64,000 bases of DNA, taken from positions 23,316,432 through 23,380,431 of the forward strand of contig OX104113.1 of assembly GCA_944474755.1 (NCBI GenBank). The letters run 5' to 3'. Under the pieces are notes generated by a model, which saw only the letters and a program-made list of their open reading frames with translations, was not told the DNA's origin and made no database searches. Made by a program: the position numbers and the translations under genes. Origin of the DNA: Limnoperna fortunei. Lineage: Eukaryota > Mollusca > Bivalvia > Mytilida > Modiolidae. Of the stretch, positions 38,401 to 53,400 are shown piece by piece (position 1 is the first letter of the stretch; every line of letters begins with the position of its first letter).

Positions 38401-41400
38401 TGACACCTACCAGACAGTCATGTACTAGTCATCAGCAACCTATACACCAAATAATGTCATCCTACCATGTGTAGTTGCAGAGGAACTGTCGTAACCCAAA
38501 AACTTTAACGTAGTCGCTGGACCGTGAAAGTGAGGTCAAGGTCAGGTGACACCTACCAGACAGTCATGTACTAGTCATTAGCAACCTATACACCAAATAT
38601 TGTCATCCTACCATGTGTAGTTACAGAGGAACTGTCGTAACCCAAAAACTTTAACGTAGTCGCTGGACCGTGAAATTGAGGTCAAGGTCAGGTGACACCT
38701 ACCAGACAGTCATGTACTAGTCATCAGCAACCTATACACCAAATATTGTCATCCTACCATGCGTAGTTACAGAGGAACTGTCGTAACCCAAAAACTTTAA
38801 CGTAGTCGCTGGACCGTGAAATTGAGGTCAAGGTCAGGTGACACCTACCAGACAGTCATGTACCAGTCATCAGCAACCTATACACCAAATATTGTCATCC
38901 TACCATGCGTAGTTACAGAGGAACTGTCGTAACCCAAAAACTTTAACGTAGTCGCTGGACCGTGAAATTGAGGTCAAGGTCAGGTGACAGGTGACTGACT
39001 GGCAAGTACTCATCATAAGCTACCTCTGGACCAAATTTGATGGACCTAGGGCTTGGGCTTACAAAGATATGAAGCAAGATGTCAAGTGTTAACGCCGCCG
39101 CCGCCGCCGGATTCCCATACATATGTCTCGCCTCCAGCGACTTTCGTCGCAGGCGAGACAAAAACTAATATTTTTGCTGTTATCTAATGTGTTTAAGACA
39201 ACAGGCAAGATTATGTCCCAAAATTATAAATATCTTTTCAGCCTACAAAAGACTTATAATCCTAACAATATAAATCTAAATATAGAAAGTACAAAAGAGA
39301 ACCTCTGTTGAAGCAAAAGATTCTTCTGGTAGCATTCCCCATGTATTATGTCCTGGAACATCTTTATGCGAGATGAAATCTACAACTCCTTTCATCTTTA
39401 ATGCCTCAGTTGGGTCAACCTTCAGAAGTCTAGCATGTGGTTTTGTACTTGTCACTAAAGCCAGATATAATTCCCCTAAAAAAAAGAGACGTGTATTTCA
39501 GAATGAAGAAACAAACACATAGTGGTAGGGTCACACTTCCCATGCTTCAAACCATGAAAAGTTATTGTATATCAAATAGGCTCACACTCCCCATGCTTCA
39601 GACCATGAAAAGTTATTGTATATCATATAGGCTCACACTCCCCATGCTTCAGACCATGAAAAGTTATTGTATATCATATAGGCTCACACTCCCCATGCTT
39701 CAGACCATGAAAAGTTACTGTATATCATATAGGCTCACACTCCCCATGCTTCAGACCATGAAAAGTTATTGTATATCATATAGGCTCACACTCCCCATGC
39801 TTCAGACCATGAAAAGTTACTGTATATCATATAGGCTCACACTCCCCATGCTTCAGACCATGAAAAGTTATTGTATATCATATAGGCTCACACTCCCCAT
39901 GCTTCAAACCATGAAAAGTTATTGTATATCAAATAGGCCCACACTCCCCATGCTTCAGACCATGAAAAGTTATTGTATATCATATAGGCTCACACTCCCC
40001 ATGCTTCAGACCATGAAAAGTTACTGTATATCATATAGGCTCACACTCCCCATGCTTCAGACCATGAAAAGTTAATGTATATCAAATAGGCTCACACTCC
40101 CCATGCTTCAAACCATGAAAAGTTATTGTATATCAAATAGGCTCACACTCCCCATGCTTCAAACCATGAAAAGTTATTGTATATCATATAGGCTCACACT
40201 CCCCATGCTTCAGACCATGAAAAGTTACTGTATATCAAATAGGCTCACACTCCCCATGCTTCAGACCATGAAAAGTTAATGTATATCAAATAGGCTCACA
40301 CTCCCCATGCTTCAAACCATGAAAAGTTATTGTATATCAAATAGGCTCACACTCCCCATGCTTCAAACCATGAAAAGTTATTGTATATCATATAGGCTCA
40401 CACTCCCCATGCTTCAGACCATGAAAAGTTATTGTATATCATATAGGCTCACACTCCCCATGCTTCAGACCATGAAAAGTTAATGTATATCATATAGGCT
40501 CACACTCCCCATGCTTCAGACCATGAAAAGTTATTGTATATCATATATGCTCACACTCCCCATGCTTCAGACCATGAAAAGTTAATGTATATCATATATG
40601 CTCACACTCCCCATGCTTCAGACCATGAAAAGTTAATGTATATCATATAGGCTCACACTTCCCATGCTTCAGACCATGAAAAGTTATTGTATATCATATA
40701 TGCTCACACTCCCCATGCTTCAGACCATGAAAAGTTATTGTATATCATATATGCTCACACTCCCCATGCTTCAGACCATGAAAAGTTAATGTATATCATA
40801 TAGGCTCACACTTCCCATGCTTCAGACCATGAAAAGTTAATGTATATCAAATAGGCTCACACTCCCCATGCTTCAGACCATGAAAAGTTATTGTATATCA
40901 TATATGCTCACACTCCCCATGCTTCAGACCATGAAAAGTTAATGTATATCAAATAGGCTCACACTCCCCATGCTTCAGACCATGAAAAGTTACTGTATAT
41001 CATATAGGCTCACACTCCCCATGCTTCAGACCATGAAAAGTTAATGTATATCAAATAGGCTCACACTCCCCATGCTTCAAACCATGAAAAGTTATTGTAT
41101 ATCAAATAGGCTCACACTCCCCATGCTTCAAACCATGAAAAGTTATTGTATATCATATAGGCTCACACTCCCCATGCTTCAGACCATGAAAAGTTACTGT
41201 ATATCAAATAGGCTCACACTCCCCATGCTTCAGACCATGAAAAGTTAATGTATATCAAATAGGCTCACACTCCCCATGCTTCAGACCATGAAAAGTTATT
41301 GTATATCATATAGGCTCACACTCCCCATGCTTCAAACCATGAAAAGTTATTGTATATCATATAGGCTCACACTCCCCATGCTTCAGACCATGAAAAGTTA

Positions 41401-44400
41401 TTGTATATCATATAGGCTCACACTCCCCATGCTTCAGACCATGAAAAGTTAATGTATATCATATAGGCTCACACTCCCCATGCTTCAGACCATGAAAAGT
41501 TATTGTATATCATATATGCTCACACTCCCCATGCTTCAGACCATGAAAAGTTAATGTATATCATATATGCTCACACTCCCCATGCTTCAGACCATGAAAA
41601 GTTAATGTATATCATATAGGCTCACACTTCCCATGCTTCAGACCATGAAAAGTTATTGTATATCATATATGCTCACACTCCCCATGCTTCAGACCATGAA
41701 AAGTTATTGTATATCATATATGCTCACACTCCCCATGCTTCAGACCATGAAAAGTTAATGTATATCATATAGGCTCACACTCCCCATGCTTCAGACCATG
41801 AAAAGTTAATGTATATCATATAGGCTCACACTCCCCATGCTTCAGACCATGAAAAGTTATTGTATATCATATATGCTCACACTCCCCATGCTTCAGACCA
41901 TGAAAAGTTAATGTATATCATATATGCTCACACTCCCCATGCTTCAGACCATGAAAAGTTAATGTATATCAAATAGGCTCACACTCCCCATGCTTCAGAC
42001 CATGAAAAGTTATTGTATATCATATAGGCTCACACTCCCCATGCTTCAGACCATGAAAAGTTAATGTATATCATATAGGCTCACACTCCCCATGCTTCAG
42101 ACCATGAAAAGTTATTGTATATCATATATGCTCACACTCCCCATGCTTCAGACCATGAAAAGTTAATGTATATCATATAGGCTCACACTCCCCATGCTTC
42201 AGACCATGAAAAGTTATTGTATATCATATAGGCTCACACTCCCCATGCTTCAGACCATGAAAAGTTAATGTATATCATATAGGCTCACACTCCCCATGCT
42301 TCAGACCATGAAAAGTTATTGTATATCATATATGCTCACACTCCCCATGCTTCAGACCATGAAAAGTTAATGTATATCATATATGCTCACACTCCCCATG
42401 CTTCAGACCATGAAAAGTTAATGTATATCATATAGGCTCACACTTCCCATGCTTCAGACCATGAAAAGTTATTGTATATCATATATGCTCACACTCCCCA
42501 TGCTTCAGACCATGAAAAGTTATTGTATATCATATAGGCTCACACTCCCCATGCTTCAGACCATGAAAAGTTAATGTATATCATATAGGCTCACACTCCC
42601 CATGCTTCAGACCATGAAAAGTTAATGTATATCATATAGGCTCACACTCCCCATGCTTCAGACCATGAAAAGTTATTGTATATCATATATGCTCACACTC
42701 CCCATGCTTCAGACCATGAAAAGTTAATGTATATCATATATGCTCACACTCCCCATGCTTCAGACCATGAAAAGTTATTGTATATCATATATGCTCACAC
42801 TCCCCATGCTTCAGACCATGAAAAGTTAATGTATATCAAATAGGCTCACACTCCCCATGCTTCAAACCATGAAAAGTTATTGTATATCAAATAGGCTCAC
42901 ACTCCCCATGCTTCAAACCATGAAAAGTTATTGTATATCATATAGGCTCACACTCCCCATGCTTCAGACCATGAAAAGTTACTGTATATCAAATAGGCTC
43001 ACACTCCCCATGCTTCAGACCATGAAAAGTTAATGTATATCAAATAGGCTCACACTCCCCATGCTTCAAACCATGAAAAGTTATTGTATATCAAATAGGC
43101 TCACACTCCCCATGCTTCAAACCATGAAAAGTTAATGTATATCATATAGGCTCACACTCCCCATGCTTCAGACCATGAAAAGTTATTGTATATCATATAT
43201 GCTCACACTCCCCATGCTTCAGACCATGAAAAGTTATTGTATATCATATATGCTCACACTCCCCATGCTTCAGACCATGAAAAGTTAATGTATATCATAT
43301 AGGCTCACACTCCCCATGCTTCAGACCATGAAAAGTTATTGTATATCATATAGGCTCACACTCCCCATGCTTCAGACCATGAAAAGTTATTGTATATCAT
43401 ATAGGCTCACACTCCCCATGCTTCAGACCATGAAAAGTTAATGTATATCAAATAGGCTCACACTCCCCATGCTTCAAACCATGAAAAGTTATTGTATATC
43501 AAATAGGCTCACACTCCCCATGCTTCAGACCATGAAAAGTTAATGTATATCATATATGCTCACACTCCCCATGCTTCAGACCATGAAAAGTTATTGTATA
43601 TCATATATGCTCACACTCCCCATGCTTCAGACCATGAAAAGTTAATGTATATCATATATGCTCACACTCCCCATGCTTCAGACCATGAAAAGTTAATGTA
43701 TATCATATATGCTCACACTCCCCATGCTTCAGACCATGAAAAGTTATTGTATATCATATATGCTCACACTCCCCATGCTTCAGACCATGAAAAGTTACTG
43801 TATATCATATAGGCTCACACTCCCCATGCTTCAGACCATGAAAAGTTACTGTATATCAAATAGGCTCACACTCCCCATGCTTCAGACCATGAAAAGTTAA
43901 TGTATATCAAATAGGCTCACACTCCCCATGCTTCAAACCATGAAAAGTTATTGTATATCAAATAGGCTCACACTCCCCATGCTTCAAACCATGAAAAGTT
44001 ATTGTATATCATATAGGCTCACACTCCCCATGCTTCAGACCATGAAAAGTTACTGTATATCAAATAGGCTCACACTCCCCATGCTTCAGACCATGAAAAG
44101 TTAATGTATATCAAATAGGCTCACACTCCCCATGCTTCAAACCATGAAAAGTTACTGTATATCAAATAGGCTCACACTCTCCATGCTTCAGACCATGAAA
44201 AGTTATTGTATATCATATAGGCTCACACTCCCCATGCTTCAGACCATGAAAAGTTACTGTATATCAAATAGGCTCACACTCCCCATGCTTCAGACCATGA
44301 AAAGTTAATGTATATCAAATAGGCTCACACTCCCCATGCTTCAAACCATGAAAAGTTATTGTATATCAAATAGGCTCACACTCCCCATGCTTCAGACCAT

Positions 44401-47400
44401 GAAAAGTTATTGTATATCATATATGCTCACACTCCCCATGCTTCAGACCATGAAAAGTTACTGTATATCATATAGGCTCACACTCCCCATGCTTCAGACC
44501 ATGAAAAGTTAATGTATATCATATAGGCTCACACTCCCCATGCTTCAAACCATGAAAAGTTAATGTATATCATATATGCTCACACTCCCCATGCTTCAGA
44601 CCATGAAAAGTTACTGTATATCATATAGGCTCACACTCCCCATGCTTCAGACCATGAAAAGTAAATGTATATCATATAGGCTCACACTCCCCATGCTTCA
44701 GACCATGAAAAGTTATTGTATATCATATAGGCTCACACTCCCCATGCTTCAAACCATGAAAAGTTATTGTATATCAAATAGGCTCACACTCCCCATGCTT
44801 CAGACCATGAAAAGTTATTGTATATCATATATGCTCACACTCCCCATGCTTCAGACCATGAAAAGTTACTGTATATCATATAGGCTCACACTCCCCATGC
44901 TTCAGACCATGAAAAGTTATTGTATATCAAATAGGCTCACACTCCCCATGCTTCAGACCATGAAAAGTTATTGTATATCATATATGCTCACACTCCCCAT
45001 GCTTCAGACCATGAAAAGTTACTGTATATCATATAGGCTCACACTCCCCATGCTTCAGACCATGAAAAGTTAATGTATATCATATAGGCTCACACTCCCC
45101 ATGCTTCAGACCATGAAAAGTTATTGTATATCATATAGGCTCACACTCCCCATGCTTCAGACCATGAAAAGTTATTGTATATCATATAGGCTCACACTCC
45201 CCATGCTTCAGACCATGAAAAGTTAATGTATATCATATAGGCTCACACTCCCCATGCTTCAGACCATGAAAAGTTACTGTATATCAATGAAAGGTCCTTG
45301 ATCATGAGTTACTGTCCTTTTGGCACTTCAGAATAAAACAGCTATCTTTCTCTAAATATATGTGACCATGTAAGGTTCTGAAGTTATATCTGAAAACCCG
45401 CTTTCTACACAAATTTTGTCTGTTTTTAGTAGCTATGACCATGACTATAAAAGCAATGATCACAAAGTCAATATCCTCTCAATATATTTGACAATATATG
45501 CATGTAAGGCAAATATAGAAGGTTCTGGACTTTTTGCATTAGAATGTCCATCACTGTGGTCATTGTGATCTCAAAATGAATAGTGATCTTTCATAACCTG
45601 GTCTCCTGCAATATTTTCTTTTATGCAAGCCTCAATTTCAAATATAACACAAGTTCACCACCAGTCTACTACCCATTGATTGATTGTTTTAAATGCCATG
45701 TTTGTGCTAACTTTTTGCATATTTGGTTTCCATAAATGTCTATCAGAATATAACTTAAACAAAGTAGCTTCCAACTTCTTTGTTAAAGCTTTTGAGTTAA
45801 ACTCACCATATCCCATAGAGTTATTTTCACAAAGGAGACAGAAATCAATAAAAGCATTTTTCTGATAAGCTTTTTTTATTTGAATTTGTACACTTGACAT
45901 TACGTTACAGTTAATACTTATGTAAATTTTGTGGTATTTTGACTGAATTTATTGCTGGTAACCTGACTGTATATTCAAATTTGAAGTCAGTTTACGGTAT
46001 TCAGAATATTTAATCAGGAGCCCAGACTATGATCTCCCACTCATTATAGGTAAGACTGCAATCTGATAAAGTATTAGATTCCTCATCCTAAAACCTGGTC
46101 ATCTACTCTGACTTTGGATATTTTAGATTTAAGTTACTGTGACTTTGACCTTAAACACAGTGACCTCAAATCAAGAAATCTTCCTCTTATTATATGAAAT
46201 CATAAGTTTAAGAAAGATAGCTATCCGATACAAAGTGTTTTATTTATAAATTGGAAACAAAGTTAGCTGCACTAATTTCAATATATTTTTAGTCACTAAG
46301 ATACAGACCTTAGACACATTGAACACTCAAAGTCAATATGGATCTTTTGTGATCATACATTAAAAAAGGTTGCAATTGGACATGAAGTGTTTTATTTATT
46401 GTTCAGAAACCATGATTACTGATGTCCAGTATTTAGAAAGGATAGAAAGCTAGAGTACCTAGTAAAAACCTAACATTCAATCAGGACAACTGTAAAACCT
46501 TGTCAACTAAGTTTGGAGTCAAGCACACCCTGCTCAAAGTAAAGTTTGAACATGCAACTTAAGTTTTGACATGACAGAAATCAATAGCAGACCACTACTT
46601 ACTTAGAAACCAAGGCCCAAACAATATGTAACTAAAATAAAACATTCTTATAAAAAACCAAGGCCCAAACAATATGTAACTAAAATAAAGCATTCTTATA
46701 AAAAACCAAGGCCCAAACAATATGTAACTAAAATAAAGCATTCTTACTTAGAAACCAAGGCCCAAACAATATGTAACTAAAATAAAGCATTCTTATAAAA
46801 AACCAATGCCCAAACAATATGTAACTAAAATAAAGCATTCTTAAAAAAAACCAAGGCCCAAACAATATGTAACTAAAATAAAGCATTCTTAAAAAAAACC
46901 AAGGCCCATACAATATGTAACTAAAATAAAGCATTCTTATAAAAAACCAAGGCCCAAACAATATGTAACTAAAATAAAGCATTCTTAAAAAAAACCAAGG
47001 CCCAAACAATATGTAACTAAAATAAAGCATTCTTAAAAAAAACCAAGGCCCAAACAATATGTAACTAAAATAAAGCATTCTTAAAAAAAACCAAGGCCCA
47101 AACAATATGTAACTAAAATAAAGCATTCTTAAAAAAAAACCAAGGCCCAAACAATATGTAACTAAAATAAAGCATTCTTAAAAAAAACCAAGGCCCAAAC
47201 AATATGTAACTAAAATAAAGCATTCTTAAAAAAAAACCATGGCCCAAACAATATGTAACTAAAATAAAAGCATTCTTAAAAAAAACCAATTCATATCTCC
47301 AACTTGTTTGTATAAAAAATTCTCTCTGAATGTATATTAGCCCATTTATGGGCACTAGACACTAACGCATCAACCTAGAAATAAAGAACTTACCTTCATA

Positions 47401-50400
47401 GTACGGCATATCATCTACATATATAGCTTCTCCTGTCGCTTGCTTCAATGCAGACATATGGGTCATAGGTCGTCCAACAGCATCATGTGGAGGCTGTCCT
47501 GATGCCACTTCCTCATATAGCTGTGTACCTTTACTATGACCTCTTTGGTGAGTGGGTGTGGCACTTTTGAAGGATGAAGGAACTTTCTTGCAAATACCTG
47601 GCATCTACAGTGAATAGAATTTGTGCTTAACAAATATTGAAACCAGAAATCTGTGATGGGAATGAAAATACAATGCCGTACCATTGGTCCACTTATTGTT
47701 AATATAAATGAACAGTAAGAATATTGTTTGATATGGTTTCAATTTAGCCCATGCATAAATGTCTACTTACTATTAGCCAACATTTACTGTTTTAAAAAAA
47801 TGATTATCACAGCTATAGATTAGAAACACCAGAATAAAGATATCTATGTATATTAAAAGTTACACCCCCATGCGTTCAGTGTTTTGCTTGCATTTTGTTA
47901 TTATTTCATACTGTTTTTTGTAGTGTTAAAATCCAACTTAAACCAATTCTACACGATAACACATCCATATTTTATATTATGCCTTTGTTGTTGACATGTC
48001 CCAAATAGTCCATGACATTAGCTACACCAATTTTACATAGGAAGTCAGCTATTTGAGTTTCTAAAGGGACCTAGCGTTGTTTCAAAAAGATCATCTGCTT
48101 TCGTAACTTTCAATGGTATTTGGACAAACCACCTTAACTGCAGATGACATTATCCAAAGGATTTCAAACAGACAACAATCGACTCTTCCAAATATACACT
48201 TTTGTTGTAATTTAGGTCAAACTTTACTATAGAAAATTGCAAAATGAAAAATCTGCCACATTTCAAAATGCTAAGGGGTCGTCCATAATTGTAAACCATT
48301 TTCATAAGTGTGCAAACCGCACACTTGAGGGAGGGGGTTAAAAATTTCGACATTTTTGCGTACACTTTTTTTTATCTTCAGAAATTTTTCGTTTCTGTGG
48401 AGTTTGGATTTTATATTAGTTTAATGGTTGATGTACACTTTTTGATGGGGGGTGGGGGGTCTCAAAAAGTGTGCTTTTTGCACACTTGTGAAAATGGTTG
48501 ACAATTATGGACGACCCCTAAATAAATGTGGAAAATAATTGTTGAATTTATACATTTTTGGATCTACAAATGAGCATAAGACCATATGCGGTAAGCAGTT
48601 TTCATTTGTCAAGCAAAAAATTCCTCACCAAAATACATCAACATTTAGTATTGTTGCATTTGAAACATAGCTAAATCAAATTTGAAACTTGTACTGCTGC
48701 TGACTGACGATTAAAGTAGGAGTCAAGCACATCTTGTTGAAAGATAGTCTCCAACTTACAATTTTACTGTTGAGAAGTCAGTAATCAACTTCAACTGACT
48801 ACCTTAACCACAATTCCATCGTGGTCCCAAAACAAAAGTGAACTATATTTCATTGATGGCTTACCTGTTGTTGAAGATTTCATTGATGGCTTACCTGTTG
48901 TTGAAGGTTTCATTGATGGCTTACCTGTTGTTGAAGGTTTCATTGATGGCTTACCTGTAGTTGACAGTTTCATTGATGGTTAACCTGTTGTTTAAGGTTT
49001 CATTGATGGCTTACCTGTTGTTGAAGTTGTAACTGTACTGTAAGGTAAAACTTAAAGAAGAAACTCGTAGTAAGTGTACGTCTGTACTCGACCATTCCTC
49101 CTGGGGCACCAGGGGCTAACTGTAGGTCATCTGCCATAAATGTACAGATGTCATTTATTAAAGTATCATCCCACTTTCTGAAAGTTAGAAGAAGACTATT
49201 TAACAATGATGTTATAGTCAAAATACAATGACCTGTCAGGTATTTTTGGTCAAACTATTCTAAATACAGATAATAGCTGTTTAGAAAATGGCTCCAATCT
49301 GTTTGCTTTAAAGCTTTTCATCAATGACAGCTTGGACATTTAAATTACAGCTACTCATGTGTGACTCAAGGAACTTTAAACTTCATACTTTGAAGACTGT
49401 CACTTGGCACATGCAAGTGAAACAAGTTAGAAGTTGACTATAAGATATTAAAAGGTGTGTTAACATATTATGATATACATAAAAAAAACTAAAAATAAAT
49501 GCATCAATTACTGCTTAAAATTTGAAAATACTTAGAAGTTTAAGAAAAGAAGATTTGTATCAACATATTAAACAAAATTATTGTATAACCATTAATATCT
49601 CTTTGATTTTGGACCAAATGGAGACATTTTTTTCAGAGTTCAACAAACAGCTTGAATTTTATAACTAAAATGTCTTTATTTAAAAAGTTGACAAAAAAAC
49701 AAATGACAAGGTAGAAATGTATAGGAAAACTTTTGAGTATTTGTTAATTCACAAAAGATATACAACTTGGTAAATGATTCAATTTGAGACCTAATCTATA
49801 ATACCCAAGCTTTACATGAACTTTATATCTTATTTTGCTGAATATTCATTCAAATTTTAGTTTTTGCAGTCAAGAGTAGATGTTAGATTATCACAAGAAT
49901 TAGATTATCAGGGGAATAACCAGTTATAAGGTTTTCAATCTGCTGGGTCCTGGAGACCATTCCAAGGTTTTCACCCACAGAGCAGCCCAGTGCATTTAGA
50001 AGTGGTGTATAGCTTACTCAGTCTATTTAGGTGGTTGCTAGGTTCTTATACAGAAGCCCTGGCTATGAATTAAAATGAGTGCCATGTATGTAAAGTGCAA
50101 AAAATCCTTGCAAATTTTCCTTTTTGTAGATGCTGAAAATGAGACGGCTCATTGTAACACCTACAAAAGACCTAATTCTCAGTCCCTTCCCAACTGTCCG
50201 TACTTTTTCAGTGACAGTCAATATTTCAGGGTCATAGCTCCATCCATTTGTTCACATCATGAATATATCTAAAATACTGTTTGCTGGACATTCAGCAATC
50301 ATTCAATCAATCAGTCAATCTTACCTTCCAACAACCTCTTTCATTGTCTTTACTGCCATGACTGTAACAGGCGCCATTCCACCAAAAGCCATGGCCATCT

Positions 50401-53400
50401 CCTTAATAATGTTACTGTTATCTTCAAACAATACTCTAAATCCTGCGTTAACAATGGCTATGTCATCCTCTCTTCTATGTGCCTGTTTGTATCCACCAAA
50501 ATATTCATTCTGAAACAATACACAATATTAATCAACTTATATTTTAATCAAATATTACAAGCAATTAGACAATTTTAGGATTTAAACATTATAAACAAGA
50601 GGCACTAAATTAAAAAAAAACAAACTTTGTAATGGACAATCCAATGAAAACTGTGGCCCAAATGTTTCAGCAAAGAAACTTGAACATAAAAGTTTATAGT
50701 ACATTTTTCTTTTTTAAACAAAAAACATACACATTGTACAACTGAATGGAAACATTCCTTAGAGTTGAAATTATTTTGCAAAAGGACAGATAATAATAGC
50801 CAAAACACAACATGCCCTATACAAATGGCTTGTTCCTTGACTGAGCTATCTCGACATATCTGCCCAAGTCCGAGTTCTTTCACATAATCTGAATGAGTTG
50901 AACACAAACATATGAGATGTTTATTGTTAAGAATCACAATAACATAAAAAAAATATTTTGTAAAATCTTGGGTGAATATGAATTTTCAATCTGTGTATAG
51001 TTCTGACCTGTTTAGTAAAGGGTATAGTAATATTCAGCAGAACTTCATCAGGCTTCAGTGCTGTCTTTCTGTATCCAAGGAAAAACTTATCATTCATTGT
51101 TATATTACGTCTGGTGCCATCTGAGAAATTAAAGAAGTCATGATATAAAATCTTGAATTGCTAAAAGAAAAGATCAAATAACCTCTTACCTTTTATCAAC
51201 GTCATATATGAATACTATATTATGTGAGCTGATCAGGGGTCCGGAAGTTTTCCCTGCCCATTTCGGTCATTTTTCCCCCTAAGAAATTTACAAATTTGAA
51301 AGCAAGTTCAAATTTTGTGAATAAATTATACTTACCTGACATATATGTCCGTTAGGATTTACTTTCTACTTTTTAGTCTTTAACTCGCTCCCACCCGGAA
51401 GTGAAAAATACGCTCATGCGTATAATGTCACTTCCTGTTCCTGTAAATCTCACCAGTTTTCACATGGCGCTTGAAAACCATGCAAAAAACGTAAGACCTA
51501 CGGGGAGGTAGGGTGGTCGTACATATATGTCAGGTAAGTATAATTTATTCACAAAATTTGAACTTGCTTTCAAATTTGTAAATTTTATTTCATAAATTAG
51601 AAACTTACCTGACATATATGTCCGTTAGGATTTCACTGATTCCTAAGCAGTCCCAATCTGGCTGTGGGTAGGATCTGGAGTTGTTTTGCATGTAGCATTT
51701 TCTCCTCCAGTAGTTCAATATTTTATATTAAAAAAGTTTTTTTTTTTTTTTTTTTTTTTTTTTTCTATTTTTAAGTTTTTTTTTGTTTTTTTTTCACTGC
51801 ATTAGATCTCATCCAATGTCTAAAAAGATTATGTACACCACATATATGTACAACAAAAATATATCTCAAAGCTGTTAAAATCTGTACACAAACTCGTCTG
51901 GAAAGAATTCTGTTATATACAATCCATTTATTCTAATACTTCCACCTGAATATTCTTTAAATAAAACTTGATAAAAGTGTCTGCCTGACTCCAATCAGCA
52001 CTTTCTAAAATTGTCTTTAAATTAGCACCTTTGAATAATGCCCAAGAAGGTCCTAAGGCTCTTGTAGAGTGTCCTTTCACAGTTCCACAAACTTTATTTG
52101 CTTCTTTATGTGCTCTCTTGATAACTTTCACTAACCACTGTGAAATTGTTTGTGAAGATACCGGTTTATTAGGTTTGTTAATAGTTAAAAACAATTTATC
52201 ACCTTCAGTACCAACTTTTCTCAAACTGTCTGTCTTCTTCAAATAATACATCAATGCCCTTTTGGGATCTAACAACTTGTTCTTCTCAAAACCTGGAACA
52301 AAAATTGTAGGACTTTGATGTGATATTCTATCTTGCTTTGAAAGACCATGTCTAATAAAAGTTACACCTTTCTTTTGAACATTAACAGAACCTTCCCCTA
52401 ATCGTAAAGCCTGCAAATCTCCACACCTTCTAAAAGTAGTTATTGCAAACAAAAATATTGTTTTATAAGTCACATATTTCAAAGAAGCTTTTGACATTGG
52501 CTCAAAAGGCTCTTTCTGTAACATTTGTAAAACACAAGGAAGATCCCATTCAGGTACAAGTTTACGAGAAGGAGGTCTTGAGTTAAACACCCCTTTTAGC
52601 AACCGAATGATGTAAGGATGTTGACCAATAGGTGTTTTCCCAATTGGAGGTAAAATAGTGGACAACATTGACCTATAACCCCCAATAGTCCTGTATTTCA
52701 AACCAGATTCAAACAAATCAGTCAAGAAATTTGCACATTGTTCTAAAGTTGCTTCATAGGGACTGATATGCCTTTCAGTACACCAGCCAAAGAATCTCTT
52801 AAATTTGCATTTATAATCATTTTTTGTCCCTGTCCGCCAAGAGGCTGACAACAATTTTCTAGCTTTCTCTGAAAAGCCCTTTGTTTCAAGTTGTTTGTCG
52901 ATAATTTCCATGCAGTTAACTGAAACATGCATGGATTGGGATGTGCAACTCTCTTCCTCCCTTGACCCTGAACCAAGAGATTGTCTAACATTGGTAGTCT
53001 CAACGGCAGTGCAACTAACATCTGAAGCAATTGAGGAAACCACATTTGTCTTGTCCAATGAGGAGCAATCAAAATGATTTCGCACTGATACTGCTGCATA
53101 TGTTCCAATACTCTGGGTATCAAGGACAGTGGAGGAAATGCATACCCGAACAGATTGTCCCAACTCATTGCTAGAGCATCCACTGCAAGTGCTTGTGGAT
53201 GATCTATCCACGAACAGAACACTGGGGTTTTCTTGTTTTGAAAAGTTGCAAACAAGTCTATCGTTGGTTGACCCAATCTCTGAAAAACTTTTTGAACTAC
53301 TACACTGTTCAATTCCCATTCTGTTGCGTGAATCTTCAAACGACTCAACTGATCTGCAAGAATGTTCTTCTTTCCTGCTATGTGAGCCGCTTGAAGATTC

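Noticed and set aside
39437..45073. Repetitive frames of 90-212 codons in the large array
   Set aside because: Periodicity artefact of the 51-bp minisatellite. Stops appear whenever a unit carries the TTAATG variant in that frame.
34028..45288. Regular repeats that could suggest CRISPR arrays
   Set aside because: There are no unique spacers, units are head-to-tail, and the DNA is clearly eukaryotic with spliced genes.
46728..47355. Frames with repeated hydrophobic [16 protein letters not shown] blocks
   Set aside because: A translation of the 48-bp minisatellite, with frame breaks where the A run changes length. Not a membrane protein.
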